From Kiloniellales bacterium (lineage in GTDB: Bacteria > Pseudomonadota > Alphaproteobacteria > Kiloniellales > JAKSBE01), in contig JASJBF010000008.1 in NCBI GenBank assembly GCA_030066685.1, positions 84,570 through 148,569 on the forward strand: a stretch of 64,000 bases of DNA, read 5' to 3'. Each line of letters starts with the position of its first letter. Positions within the stretch are counted from its first letter, which is position 1. The translations under genes and the position numbers were made by a program. The notes under the pieces were generated by a model that searched no databases, was not told where the DNA came from, and saw only the letters and a list, made by a program, of their open reading frames with translations. Below are positions 45,720 to 55,664 of the stretch, piece after piece.

Positions 45720-46331
45720 ATGGTAACGGTTGCAGAAGTACAAAAGCGCCTCGATGCGGAGATGAAGCGTCTCGAGGCGGCCTCGAACGATGCCCTGTCT
45801 CACGTCCGTAAGGCTTCGATGCAGGCGCGCGCAAAGCTAGAGGTCCTCGAGAAGGCTTTGTCCGACGGGTCGGCTGCGAAAGAGGTGAAGGCGCGCATGC
45901 GGGCCGTCGAGAAGGAACTGCGCGCGCTGCAAAAGGCCTCACAGAAGGAATACGCGAACATCGTCAAGGCGACGGAGCGGGAGTACAAGGCTCTGGTGAA
46001 GTCGTCCAGCAAGATCGCCAGCACGCTGCTCTCCTCTTCGTCCGCGAAGAAGCCTAAGAAAAAGACTTCGTCGAAAAAGGCGGCGGCCAAGAAGTCGGCG
46101 GCCAAGAGGCCCGCGGCGAAGAAAGCAGCCGCCAAGCGTCCGGCCGCCCGGAAATCGGTGGCGAAGCGCCCGGCCGCGAAGAAGGCCCCGGCGAAGCGTC
46201 CCGCGGCGAAAAAGGCTCCGGCCAAACGTCCGGCTGCGAAGAAGGCCCCGGCGAAGCGTCCCCCGGCGAAGCGTCCCGCGGCGAAGAAGGCCCCGGCCAG
46301 CAGGCCTCGAGCGGCCAAAAGCGGCGTCTAG
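45720..46331 (+). CDS. Phasin/histone H1-like protein with Ala-Lys-Pro repeat tail
   Basis: A 203-residue protein. Residues 1-100 are a charged helical coiled coil of phasin type (VAEVQKRLDAEMKRLEAAS..., with ALQKASQKEYANIVKATEREY). Residues 108-203 are almost only Lys, Ala, Pro, Arg and Ser, built from decapeptides like AAKKAPAKRP, as in histone H1-like PhaF and AlgP. PhaF-type proteins bind storage granules through the helical part and DNA through the tail and so spread granules at cell division. The ATG at 45720 (GGGAAG upstream) is preferred to one at 45648. Its TAG stop opens a hairpin repeat. Confidence 0.8.
   Translation: MVTVAEVQKRLDAEMKRLEAASNDALSHVRKASMQARAKLEVLEKALSDGSAAKEVKARMRAVEKELRALQKASQKEYANIVKATEREYKALVKSSSKIASTLLSSSSAKKPKKKTSSKKAAAKKSAAKRPAAKKAAAKRPAARKSVAKRPAAKKAPAKRPAAKKAPAKRPAAKKAPAKRPPAKRPAAKKAPASRPRAAKSGV
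46176..46265 (+). repeat. Three tandem 30-base repeats coding the Lys/Ala/Pro tail
   Basis: Units start at 46176, 46206 and 46236 and encode AAKKAPAKRP-type decapeptides. A shortened unit follows at 46266. The first and third units are nearly identical, while the second has silent changes, so the array has both recent and older copies and is likely to vary in length between strains. Confidence 0.8.
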
Positions 46332-46389
46332 GGCGTTATCCGATCAGATTGAATCGCTTCGCGATCAATCTGGCCGGATGTAACGCCCT
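46330..46389 (+). repeat. Palindromic hairpin repeat after the H1-like gene
   Basis: A 60-base near-perfect palindrome beginning inside the TAG stop. Outer arms AGGGCGTTA/TAACGCCCT, then TCCG/CCGGA, then a GATTG..CAATC inner stem with a TTC loop. Its right arm is shared with the composite element at 28548-28597. Confidence 0.75.
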
Positions 46390-46403
46390 TGCTTCAAAAT
46401 CTT

Positions 46404-46453
46404 AGCGCACTACTCCCGGCCAGACGCGAACGCGTCTGATCGGGAAGTGCGCT
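46404..46453 (-). repeat. Second palindromic hairpin repeat, inverse of the 28.5 kb element
   Basis: A 50-base palindrome with AGCGCACT/AGTGCGCT ends and a CAGACGC/GCGTCTG core. Its reverse complement is identical to 28548-28585 over 38 bases. It lies 14 bases after the preceding element and 69 bases before the convergent Nudix gene, so it may also act as a two-way transcription barrier. Confidence 0.7.
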
Positions 46454-46521
46454 AGCCGGCGGCCGAAAGGCGCCGACACCCGCCGGTCGCGCCTGCGATG
46501 TCTTTGGGAAGCGATGCCGGG

Positions 46522-47493
46522 CTACGCCAGGTCTCGCGGAGTCACGAAGCTGTGCAAGCGGCAAGTCCCCGAGCCGAGGTTCCGCCAACGCGGCGGCTGG
46601 ACCACCAGGATAGCCAGCGCGCCGGCCGGGAACGCCGCCGCCATTCTGGCCAAGGCCTCGGCGTCGCCCTTTCCGGCGAGCCGGAGCGCCAGGGACTGCA
46701 GACCCGGGTTGTGGCCGATCAGCATCGCTGAGGAGACGGACTCCGGCAGGCGGGAGAGTCGGGCCAGCAGTTTCTTCGGGCCGCCGTCGTAGATCTGCTC
46801 GTCGAAATCCGGCTTTGCCGGTTCGTAGAAGGCCGTTGCGATGGCGGTCAGGGTCTGCCGGGTCCGCGTTGCCGGGGAGCAAAGAACCAGGTCCGGCTCG
46901 ACGTCGGCCAGGCGCAGGTAATCCCGCAGGACTTCGCAGTCGGCCAGACCGCGTTTGGTCAGGGGCCGGTCGAAGTCGGCCAGGGTCCGGTCCGCCCGGC
47001 TCGACCTGGCGTGGCGCAGGAGATAGAGCAGCCGCAGGGTCTCGATCCGGGTGACCTCGGCGGCATTGGTCTTCGCCTTGGCGAGCCACTCGGGCAGGCG
47101 CCCGAGGAGCCGGCGCAGCTTCTTGCCCTCGAGCCGCTCGATCGCCGCGCTCAGCGGCAGCCATTCCCGGCGTCGGATGCCGGCCTCCGGCCAGGTCTCC
47201 AACTCGGCCGTGACCCGCATGGGGAAGACCTCGATCCGGCAGGTGCCGCCCCACTTGTCCTGGCGGTAGCGGCCAAGGCTGCGCGTCGAGACCGCACCCT
47301 CGATTCCGGCCTCCTCGCGCGCTTCCTTGGCGGCCGAGACGGGCGGGGTCATCCCCGGCTCGACGATTCCCTTGGGCAGCACCCAGCGCTTCCCGCTGCG
47401 CGAGGTGATCAGCAGGACCTCGGGATCGCCGTTACGCAGACGGTAAGGCAAGACCGCGGATTGCCGGTAGACCCAATCCGGATAGTTGATCAT
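46522..47493 (-). CDS. Nudix hydrolase fused to a SixA-type histidine phosphatase (MutT1-like)
   Basis: A 323-residue fusion. The Nudix box lies at 42-64 (GIVEPG..KEAREEAGI); its first Glu is Met48 and the Arg is Lys56, while the metal-binding EE pair is intact. The histidine phosphatase domain starts with LLRHARSS at about 158-165 and has GHNPG near 260. Mycobacterial MutT1 has the same order and cleaves 8-oxo-dGTP and dinucleoside polyphosphates in two steps. It is 12 bases after mmdB, so it is the last gene of the decarboxylase operon. Its link to that enzyme is unclear. Confidence 0.87.
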   Translation of the reverse strand: MINYPDWVYRQSAVLPYRLRNGDPEVLLITSRSGKRWVLPKGIVEPGMTPPVSAAKEAREEAGIEGAVSTRSLGRYRQDKWGGTCRIEVFPMRVTAELETWPEAGIRRREWLPLSAAIERLEGKKLRRLLGRLPEWLAKAKTNAAEVTRIETLRLLYLLRHARSSRADRTLADFDRPLTKRGLADCEVLRDYLRLADVEPDLVLCSPATRTRQTLTAIATAFYEPAKPDFDEQIYDGGPKKLLARLSRLPESVSSAMLIGHNPGLQSLALRLAGKGDAEALARMAAAFPAGALAILVVQPPRWRNLGSGTCRLHSFVTPRDLA

Positions 47494-47505
47494 GACCTGC
47501 CCCGC

Positions 47506-48711
47506 TCAATGGATCGCGGCGATGAAGATGCCGGCGAAGATCGCCGAGGTGATGACTCCGCTGATGCTCGCACCTAAGGCGTGCGGCAGGACCACCGCAT
47601 CGGGCGTGACCTCGGCCACGCACTTCTGCGCCACCTTGGCGGTCGTCGGCAGGCAGCTCACCCCGGCAATGCCGATCACCGGATTGTACTTCTTGCCGGT
47701 GGCGAAGTAGAGGATGTAGCCGCCGGCCAATCCGCCGAGGCCGGAGATGGCCAACGCCAGGATGCCGAGCAGCAGGAGCACCAGGACGTCGGGATTGAGG
47801 ATCGTGTTTGCCTCGCAGAGCACGCCCAGGAGCAGGCCGAGGAAGAAGGTGGCGCCGTAGAGCAGGGGTCCGCTGAAGAGCTCGGCGTAGTTCCTGAGGT
47901 TGCTCTCGCGCACCACCACGCCGATGAAAAGCGACAAGAACAGAGGTGCTGCCACCGGAAACAGCAGGCAGAGCAAGGTGCAGGCTGCGACGCAGAAGAC
48001 GATCTTCTCGCCCGGGCTGACCTTGCGGACCGGCTCCGGCGGCATCTTCAGGCCGCGGATGTGCCGCGGCACCAGCAGCTTGATCATGTAGGGATAGCCG
48101 CCGTAGGTGAGGCCCAGATAGAGGTAGGCCACCACCGTGATCGGCACGAAGAGCTCATCCGAAAGGATCAGCGAGGTGAAGAGGATCATCGGCCCGTCGG
48201 CGCCGCCGATGGTGGCGACGGCGGCCGAGTCCTCGAGCGAGAGCCCGAAGGCCCGGGCCAGGGGGAAGGCGACCACGGTGCCGAGCTCGGCGCAGAGCGC
48301 GATGAACATGCTCTGGAAGGGCCGTGCCATGACGTAGCCGACATCGAGCAGCGCGCCGATCCCCATGAAGACCAGGCAGGCGATCAGGCCGTTCGAGAAG
48401 GTCAGAGTGTAGATCGGCTGCAGCCAGTCGATCTGCAGGACGGTCATCAGCGCCGACGGCTCCTCGACCAGGGGATCGACGAAGAGGTTGCCCTGCCGAC
48501 CGTCCTCGAGGAACAGCACGCCGGCGTTGACCGTGGCCATGCCGAGTCCCATGGGGATCATCAGCAGCCCCTCGAGCACCCCTTTGCGCCCGAGGTAGAT
48601 CAGCAGCATGCCCAGGGCGATCAGGAAGAGGCGCATGGCGATCACCTCGGGCTCCGCGGCCGCGAGGGTGGCCAGGCCCTGGAAGATGTCGAGGAGGTCG
48701 AGGTTCTCCAT
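47506..48711 (-). CDS. mmdB: Na+-translocating decarboxylase beta subunit
   Basis: A 401-residue inner-membrane protein with about 10-11 hydrophobic segments. GGADGPMILFTS near residue 170 contains the Asp essential for sodium movement in this family, and SNLRNYAELFSG fits the second conserved segment. It decarboxylates the carboxybiotin carried by the neighbouring biotin protein and pumps Na+ outward. It is 26 bases after the biotin carrier gene on the same strand. The family also serves oxaloacetate and glutaconyl-CoA decarboxylases; the alpha subunit decides the substrate. Confidence 0.93.
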   Translation of the reverse strand: MENLDLLDIFQGLATLAAAEPEVIAMRLFLIALGMLLIYLGRKGVLEGLLMIPMGLGMATVNAGVLFLEDGRQGNLFVDPLVEEPSALMTVLQIDWLQPIYTLTFSNGLIACLVFMGIGALLDVGYVMARPFQSMFIALCAELGTVVAFPLARAFGLSLEDSAAVATIGGADGPMILFTSLILSDELFVPITVVAYLYLGLTYGGYPYMIKLLVPRHIRGLKMPPEPVRKVSPGEKIVFCVAACTLLCLLFPVAAPLFLSLFIGVVVRESNLRNYAELFSGPLLYGATFFLGLLLGVLCEANTILNPDVLVLLLLGILALAISGLGGLAGGYILYFATGKKYNPVIGIAGVSCLPTTAKVAQKCVAEVTPDAVVLPHALGASISGVITSAIFAGIFIAAIH

Positions 48712-48737
48712 GTCCGGGACGCCCGGCGTATCGGCGC

Positions 48738-49142
48738 TCAGGCGATCGTCAGCAGCGTCTGGCCGGCCTCGACGGCCTCGCCCGCAGTGACCGCGATGGC
48801 GGCGACCTTGCCGCTCCGGCCGGCCTTGACCATGGTCTTGGTCTTCATCGCCTCCAAAGTGGCGACCCGGGTGTCGGCCTCGACCGCGGCGCCGGTCTCG
48901 ACGTCGATCGAGACCACGACGCCGGCCAGCGGGCTGACCACGTCGCCGGGGCCGGCCGTCGGTCGCGGTTCTGCAATCGCCGCCGCGGGCGCAGAGACCC
49001 CGGCCGCGGGCCGACTCGGTCCAGCCGGTGCGCCGCGCATGGTGTCACGGTCGGGATAGAGACCGCCGGCGTCCTCGGTGATCTCTTCGACGACGACGTC
49101 GTAATCGCGGCCCTCGACGCTGATCTTGAATCTTCTCTGCAT
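48738..49142 (-). CDS. mmdC: Biotin carrier subunit of the decarboxylase
   Basis: A 134-residue protein. Residues 1-30 resemble the N-terminal anchor of oxaloacetate/methylmalonyl-CoA decarboxylase gamma chains, then comes a Pro/Ala linker (about 38-62). The biotinyl domain has the attachment motif EAMKT near residue 98 with the biotinylated Lys. It shuttles CO2 from the alpha to the beta subunit. Confidence 0.92.
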   Translation of the reverse strand: MQRRFKISVEGRDYDVVVEEITEDAGGLYPDRDTMRGAPAGPSRPAAGVSAPAAAIAEPRPTAGPGDVVSPLAGVVVSIDVETGAAVEADTRVATLEAMKTKTMVKAGRSGKVAAIAVTAGEAVEAGQTLLTIA

Positions 49143-49179
49143 CGGCCTTTCCCCTGCGACCTCTCGTCCTCGTTCCGGC

Positions 49180-49506
49180 TCAGCGTTTCGGCGTGCGCGT
49201 CACCGCGTGCGATGTCTGGTGGATCATGCGGCCTTCTGCGCTCCAGGCGGTGGCGCGGCCGCGGTCCTCGATGTGGATGATGTGGCGCGGGCCGACGACC
49301 GCCGCCACCGCCGCGGCGATCGCGGCCAGGTGCTCGGGCGGCACGGCGGTGGCGTCGGGCGCCGCAGGGCGCGGCACCGGCACCGCGTCTTCCCGGCGCA
49401 GCAGCGGCAGGGCGACCACGATGCCCTTGATCAGGGCCGCGACCAGGAAGGAGATCACGATGGCCAGGCCGTAGATCGTGATCGAGAGGTAGATCGGCTC
49501 GTTCAT
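49180..49506 (-). CDS. Small membrane subunit, OadG/MmdD-like
   Basis: A 108-residue protein with one N-terminal membrane helix (about residues 5-35, YLSITIYGLAIVISFLVAALI) and a cytoplasmic tail with an Ala/Val stretch (LAAIAAAVAAVVG) followed by HIIHIED. This fits the small OadG-family subunit that holds the alpha subunit to the membrane part. The placement between the alpha and biotin carrier genes supports this. Confidence 0.85.
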   Translation of the reverse strand: MNEPIYLSITIYGLAIVISFLVAALIKGIVVALPLLRREDAVPVPRPAAPDATAVPPEHLAAIAAAVAAVVGPRHIIHIEDRGRATAWSAEGRMIHQTSHAVTRTPKR

Positions 49507-49536
49507 GCCTGCCGCGCGCCCCTGGGGGCGCTTCTC

Positions 49537-51090
<1,554 letters not shown>

Positions 51091-51245
51091 GGCGACCCTC
51101 CCGCGCCGGCGTGCCGCCGACCCTGCCGATGGCATCGGACCGTCTCCGGCGACTGTTGCTTGGGGAACGAGCGCGATCTCGTCGGGCCAGTCCCCTGCCT
51201 CCCGTCACTGCCCGCCATCAATAGGTCAGGGTCCGCCGTCGGGCG

Positions 51246-51259
51246 TTGATTTGAGTCAA
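51246..51259 (+). promoter_or_regulatory. FNR/FixK-type box between mmdA and CBS gene, usable in both directions
   Basis: TTGATTTGAGTCAA matches TTGAY-N4-RTCAA fully. On the plus strand CAGAAT at 51281-51286 starts 28.5 bases from the centre; on the minus strand TATTGA at 51223-51218 starts 29.5 bases away. Both fit class II activation, giving leaders of about 35 bases for the CBS gene and 120 for mmdA. Anaerobic or micro-oxic control of a Na+-pumping decarboxylase would make physiological sense. Confidence 0.65.
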
Positions 51260-51327
51260 GGAGGAATTGCCGGCATGCGGCAGAATTGCGATCTGTCGAA
51301 GTCCGGGAGAAGGGGCAGGGCGGGCTC

Positions 51328-51765
51328 ATGCTGGAAAGCAAGATTGCTGACGTGATCGGCAAGCAGAAGCTCCTGCAGCTCGCCGCCGATACCAGCGTGG
51401 CCGAGGCGGCGAAGCGCATGGCCCAGCATCACGTCGGGGCCATGCTGGTCTGCGAAGGTCAGGTCATGCGCGGCATCTTCACCGAGCGCGACATGCTGGA
51501 ACGGGTGGTCGCCGCCGACCTGTCGCCGGGCGCGACCCCCCTCAGGGACGTCATGACTCCGGACCCCGCCTCGATCGCCGCGGACGCGACCCTGCTTCAG
51601 GCCATCTTCGCCATGAAGGCGCATTTCACCCGCCACCTCCTGGTCAGGCGGGGCGAGGACCTGATCGGCATCGTCTCGGTGCGCGACCTGCTGCGCGCGG
51701 TGGTCGACTCCCGCATCGAGGAACGCCAGCGTTTCGATGACCTCTGGGACGGCTTCCCGGTCTGA
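51328..51765 (+). CDS. Stand-alone tandem CBS-domain protein
   Basis: A 145-residue protein of two CBS motifs (about 10-65 and 75-130) ending in a short acidic tail. MRGIFTERDMLERVV and LIGIVSVRDLLRAVV are typical CBS strands and helices. It probably binds AMP/ATP. An upstream frame extends to 51286, but GGGCAGGGCGGG before the ATG at 51328 supports this start. It has an FNR-type box 69-82 bases upstream. The EF-Tu-like gene is convergent with it. Confidence 0.88.
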   Translation: MLESKIADVIGKQKLLQLAADTSVAEAAKRMAQHHVGAMLVCEGQVMRGIFTERDMLERVVAADLSPGATPLRDVMTPDPASIAADATLLQAIFAMKAHFTRHLLVRRGEDLIGIVSVRDLLRAVVDSRIEERQRFDDLWDGFPV

Positions 51766-51817
51766 GGACGGGGAGCCCAGCGGCACGCGGGGGACGCCGA
51801 AGCGTCCCCCGGGCCGG

Positions 51818-53014
51818 TCAGTGGGTCCGAGTGACCTTGCCCGCACCGACCGTGCGGCCGCCTTCGCGCAGGGCGAAGCGCATGCCCGCCTCGAAGGCGA
51901 CGGGCTTCTCCAGCCGGAAGCGCAGGCTGCGGCGCTCGCCGGGCGAGACGACCTCCGACTGCTCCGCCGCCTCGAGAAGGGGCAGCTCGACGGCGCCGGT
52001 CACGGCCGTCAGGCCGAAGAAGAACTGCGGCATGTAGCCGGACCCGAAGGGGGTGCGGCGGCCGCCTTCCTCGGCCGCCAGGACGTAGATCTCGGCCTCG
52101 CCGGCAAGGCGCGGCGTGACCGAGCCCGGTGCCGCCAGGACCTGGCCGCGGACGACCTCGTCCCGGCTCAGGCCGCGAAGCAGAAGCCCCACGTTCTGGC
52201 CGGCCTCGGCCTGCGGCAGGTCGCGCCGAAAGGCCTGGATGCCGGTGACGACGACGCGTCGGGGCGCCCCGTCGTTCGCGGTCAGGCCGACGATCTCGAC
52301 CGGCTCCTGCGGCCGCAACAGACCGCGCTCGACCCGCCCGGTGCAGACCGTGCCCCGACCGGAGATCGTCATCACGTCCTCCACCGGCATCAGGAAGGGC
52401 GCGTCGAGATCCCGCGCGGGATCCGGAATCCGGGCGTCGAGACAGTCGACCAGCTCGCGGATGCAGGCCGTGGCCGGATCGTCGAAACGGCCGGCCTCCG
52501 CCGCCTCCAGGGCCAGCAGAGCCGAGCCCCGGACCAAGGGAACATCCTGGTAGCCGAAAGTGGCCAGCAGCTCGACGACCTCGAGCTCGACCAGTTCGAG
52601 CAGCTCCGGGTCGGCGACGTCGACCTTGTTGACGAAGACGACCAGGTGCCCGAGCCCGAGCTGACGGGCGAGCAGGACGTGCTCGCGCGTCTGCTCCTGC
52701 GGGCCGCGCGACCCGTCGACGAGCAGGATCGCGCCGTCCATCTGGGCCGCGCCCGCCACCATGTTCTTGATGTAGTCGGCGTGGCCCGGACAGTCGACGT
52801 GGGCATAGCTGCGGCGCGCGGACTCGTAGAGCACGTGCGCCACGTTGATCGTGACCCCGCCAGCCCGCTCCGCCGGCGCCTTGTCGAGCTGATCGAAGTC
52901 GACAGGGTTTCCGCCGTGGAGGGCTGCCATGATCTTGGTGATCGCCGAGGTCAGCGTGGTCTTGCCGTGGTCCACGTGTCCGATGGTGCCGACGTTCACA
53001 TGCTGCTTAACCAT
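51818..53014 (-). CDS. Divergent EF-Tu paralogue
   Basis: A 398-residue GTPase with the full EF-Tu domain order. G1 GHVDHGKT is at 12-19, the switch I Thr55 is in GGVTIN, DCPGH is at 74-78 and NKVD at 129-132. It differs from canonical EF-Tu where bacteria hardly vary: the N-terminal leader is missing, the switch I ARGITIN is AGGVTIN, NKCD is NKVD and VAATDGPMPQT is [11 protein letters not shown]; domain 3 is also diverged, though EGGRTVGAG is kept. It stands alone, away from str-operon genes. Strong ribosome site GGAGGAAAG. It is probably a second, specialised EF-Tu; binding of aminoacyl-tRNA is likely but unproven. Confidence 0.85.
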   Translation of the reverse strand: MVKQHVNVGTIGHVDHGKTTLTSAITKIMAALHGGNPVDFDQLDKAPAERAGGVTINVAHVLYESARRSYAHVDCPGHADYIKNMVAGAAQMDGAILLVDGSRGPQEQTREHVLLARQLGLGHLVVFVNKVDVADPELLELVELEVVELLATFGYQDVPLVRGSALLALEAAEAGRFDDPATACIRELVDCLDARIPDPARDLDAPFLMPVEDVMTISGRGTVCTGRVERGLLRPQEPVEIVGLTANDGAPRRVVVTGIQAFRRDLPQAEAGQNVGLLLRGLSRDEVVRGQVLAAPGSVTPRLAGEAEIYVLAAEEGGRRTPFGSGYMPQFFFGLTAVTGAVELPLLEAAEQSEVVSPGERRSLRFRLEKPVAFEAGMRFALREGGRTVGAGKVTRTH

Positions 53015-53060
53015 GATCTTTCCTCCAAATCCGGACCCGCGCCCATCGCGGGCCCCAAAA

Positions 53061-53103
53061 CGCCGAAAGCCCCTCCCGGTGCGACCGGAAGGGGCTTTCG
53101 GCG
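53061..53103 (-). promoter_or_regulatory. Long hairpin in the EF-Tu paralogue leader (possible attenuator)
   Basis: A 13-bp perfect outer stem (CGCCGAAAGCCCC and complement) encloses a 5-bp CCGGT/ACCGG stem with a CGC loop. On the minus strand it is followed by TTTTGG, and the EF-Tu-like start lies 46 bases further on. No gene precedes it on that strand, so it is in the leader and could end transcription early. Confidence 0.55.
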
Positions 53104-53264
53104 AATTCTCGGTTCGCATGGCGAAGCTGGCCTTGCCGACGGAGGTCGGTCACCAGACCCGGCATCTGCACCGGGGGTTGCGACAATGCATGGCTCCCTC
53201 CCGCGTTCTTCGCTATGTTCGGGTCCGGGTGGGGAACCGAGCGATTTCACACTGGGAACCTGAG

Positions 53265-54497
53265 ATGAGTAAGCAAGAGCTATCCACCGCAGGTCCGGAC
53301 GACGGGCAGGCCTTCCTCGAGATCGAGGCCGAGCTGGGGGCGCACAACTACAAGCCTATCGACGTCGTGCTCTCGCGCGGCGAGGGGGTCTGGGTCTGGG
53401 ACATCGACGGCAAGCGCTACCTCGACTGCCTCTCGGCCTATTCCGCGGTCAACCAGGGCCACTGCCACCCCAAGATCCGCGAGGCCATGATCGAGCAGGC
53501 CGGCAAGCTCACCCTGACATCTCGGGCCTTCCGCAACGACCAGCTGGCGCCCTTCTATCAGGAGATCTGCGACCTGACCAACGCCAGCAAGGTGCTGCCC
53601 ATGAACAGCGGCGCCGAGGCGGTCGAAAGCGCGGTCAAGGCGGTCCGCAAATGGGGCTACGAGGTGAAGGGTATTCCCGCCGACCAGGCCGAGGTCATCG
53701 TCTGTAGCAACAACTTCCACGGCCGCACCCTGATGATCGTCGGCTTCAGCACCGACCCGACGGCGCGCGGCGGCTTCGGCCCCTTCGCGCCCGGTTTCAA
53801 GGTGGTCCCCTTCGGTGACGCCGAGGCCCTGGAGGCGGCAATCACCCCCAACACCGCGGGCTTCCTGGTCGAGCCGATCCAGGGCGAGGCCGGGGTGATG
53901 ATCCCGCCGGATGGCTACCTGCAGCAGGTCCGCGAGATCTGCAGCCGCCACAACGTGATGCTGATCCTGGACGAGATCCAGACCGGGCTGGGCCGGACCG
54001 GGCGGCTGCTGGCCGAGGAGCATGAGGGGATCGAAGCCGACCTGACCCTGGTCGGCAAGGCTCTGTCGGGCGGTTTCTATCCGGTCTCCGCGGTGCTTTC
54101 CAACTCAGAGGTCCTGGGCGTGCTCAGGCCCGGCGAGCACGGCAGTACCTTCGGGGGCAATCCACTGGCCTGCGCCATCGCGCGGGCGGCGCTGCGGGTC
54201 CTGGTCGAGGAAGGGATGATCGAAAACGCCGCCGAGATGGGCGCCTACTTCCTCGAGGGTCTCAAGGCGATCCGTAGCAACAACATCAGGGAGGTGCGCG
54301 GCCGCGGCCTGATGCTGGCGGTGGAGTTCGAGCGCGAAGCCGGCGGCGCCCGGCGCTACTGCGAGTCGCTCAAGGACCTCGGCCTGCTGTGCAAGGAGAC
54401 CCACGTCAATACGATCCGCTTCGCGCCGCCGCTGATCATCACCCGCGACCAGGTCGATTGGGCGCTGGAGCGCATCGACACCGTGCTGACCGGGTGA
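53265..54497 (+). CDS. rocD: Ornithine--oxo-acid aminotransferase
   Basis: A 410-residue class III PLP aminotransferase. It moves the delta-amino group of ornithine to 2-oxoglutarate, making glutamate semialdehyde. Typical ornithine aminotransferase segments are present: [36 protein letters not shown] and [15 protein letters not shown] with the PLP Lys near residue 265. GAGATG at 53263 gives the ATG start; the upstream frame is antisense to the EF-Tu leader. It is a single gene followed by a membrane hydrolase with a 69-base gap. Confidence 0.95.
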   Translation: MSKQELSTAGPDDGQAFLEIEAELGAHNYKPIDVVLSRGEGVWVWDIDGKRYLDCLSAYSAVNQGHCHPKIREAMIEQAGKLTLTSRAFRNDQLAPFYQEICDLTNASKVLPMNSGAEAVESAVKAVRKWGYEVKGIPADQAEVIVCSNNFHGRTLMIVGFSTDPTARGGFGPFAPGFKVVPFGDAEALEAAITPNTAGFLVEPIQGEAGVMIPPDGYLQQVREICSRHNVMLILDEIQTGLGRTGRLLAEEHEGIEADLTLVGKALSGGFYPVSAVLSNSEVLGVLRPGEHGSTFGGNPLACAIARAALRVLVEEGMIENAAEMGAYFLEGLKAIRSNNIREVRGRGLMLAVEFEREAGGARRYCESLKDLGLLCKETHVNTIRFAPPLIITRDQVDWALERIDTVLTG

Positions 54498-54566
54498 GGT
54501 GCTCCGCGCCCGGCGCGGGCGATCCTGCGCCACGCTATCGCGCAACGGCCGGAAGTCTCCGATAGC

Positions 54567-55568
54567 ATGGACCCGCTGACACAGGGCGCGCTGGGCGCCG
54601 CGCTGCCGCAAGCGACGCGCAACAAGACCCAGATCGGCATCGCCGGCATCCTTGGGTTCTTCGCCGGCATGACGGCGGATCTGGACGTTCTGATCCGCTC
54701 CGAGGCCGATCCGCTCAAGTTCCTTGAATACCACCGCCAGTTCACGCACGCCCTGATCTTCGTTCCGCTCGGCGGCCTGATCTGCACGCTGGCGCTCCAT
54801 TGGATGCTGGGACGACGCTGGCAGCTGACCTATGGGCAGACCTTTCTTTTCTGCACACTGGGCTATGCCACGCATCCCTTGCTCGACGCCGCCACATCCT
54901 ACGGCACGATGCTGTTCTGGCCGTTCAGCGAGGATAGGTTTGCCCTGAGCATCGTTTCCATCGTCGACCCGCTCTTCACGCTGCCGGTCTTGGTCCTGGT
55001 CGTTCTGTGCGGGCTCAGGCGAAAGCCCGCGCTGGCGCGCTTCGCCCTCGCCTGGGCGGTCCTTTATCTGACGGCCGGAGCTCTGCAGCACCAGGCGGCT
55101 CGGGCCATGGCCGAGGAGGTCGCCGCCTCCCGCGGGCATAGGCCGATCCGTCTCGAGGTGAAGCCGAGCTTCGCCAACATCCTGGTCTGGAAAACGATTT
55201 ACGAGACGCCGGATCGCTTTTTCGTCGATGCAGTGCGCGCCGGCGTCCTGCCGCGGGTGTTTCCCGGCGTGTCGGTCCCGAAGCTCGATCGGAAACGCGA
55301 CCTGCCATGGCTCGATCCCAGCTCGCAGCAGGCCCGCGACATCGCACGCTTCCGGCGCTTCAGCGACGGCTTTGTGGCGCAGGATCCGGACCGCCCAAAT
55401 CGGATCATCGATGTCAGGTACTCCTTCGTGCCCAATACCGTGAGCGCGCTCTGGTCGATCGAGCTCACGCCCGGTGCGCCGCCGACGGCGCACGCAGGCT
55501 ACCGGACCCATCGCGAGCAAGCCCGCGATAACCTGGGCGTGCTCTGGCGGATGATATCCGGCGACTAG
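54567..55568 (+). CDS. Membrane-bound metal-dependent hydrolase, YdjM/DUF457 family
   Basis: A 333-residue protein with four or five membrane segments in the first half. MDPLTQGALGAALPQ and the metal-binding H-x-Q-FTHAL, D-D and H-PLLD motifs (HRQFTHALIF near 53, ATHPLLDAAT near 103) are typical of the family. The C-terminal 150 residues form a soluble part. Proteins of this family are induced by SOS in E. coli; their substrate is unknown. The TAG stop opens the second copy of the palindromic repeat. Confidence 0.88.
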   Translation: MDPLTQGALGAALPQATRNKTQIGIAGILGFFAGMTADLDVLIRSEADPLKFLEYHRQFTHALIFVPLGGLICTLALHWMLGRRWQLTYGQTFLFCTLGYATHPLLDAATSYGTMLFWPFSEDRFALSIVSIVDPLFTLPVLVLVVLCGLRRKPALARFALAWAVLYLTAGALQHQAARAMAEEVAASRGHRPIRLEVKPSFANILVWKTIYETPDRFFVDAVRAGVLPRVFPGVSVPKLDRKRDLPWLDPSSQQARDIARFRRFSDGFVAQDPDRPNRIIDVRYSFVPNTVSALWSIELTPGAPPTAHAGYRTHREQARDNLGVLWRMISGD

Positions 55569-55664
55569 ATCAAACTGCGCTCAATTGGACTCAATTGAGC
55601 GCAGTTTGATCTATCGCATACAGATGAGCAGCTCATCTCCGTTCGAATGACCGCAGGCGGCTCT
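55567..55664 (+). repeat. Palindromic intergenic repeat, copy 2
   Basis: A 46-base hairpin (55567-55612) with an unbroken 21-bp stem and a GACT loop, followed by about 50 bases also shared with the copy at 28445-28547. As there, the element begins inside the TAG stop after a GAC codon. The stem of this copy is perfect; copy 1 has a 4-base insertion. Confidence 0.82.

Noticed and set aside
51818..53014. Canonical EF-Tu (tufA/tufB)
   Set aside because: Too many changes at nearly invariant positions (switch I, NKCD, N-terminus) and no str-operon context.
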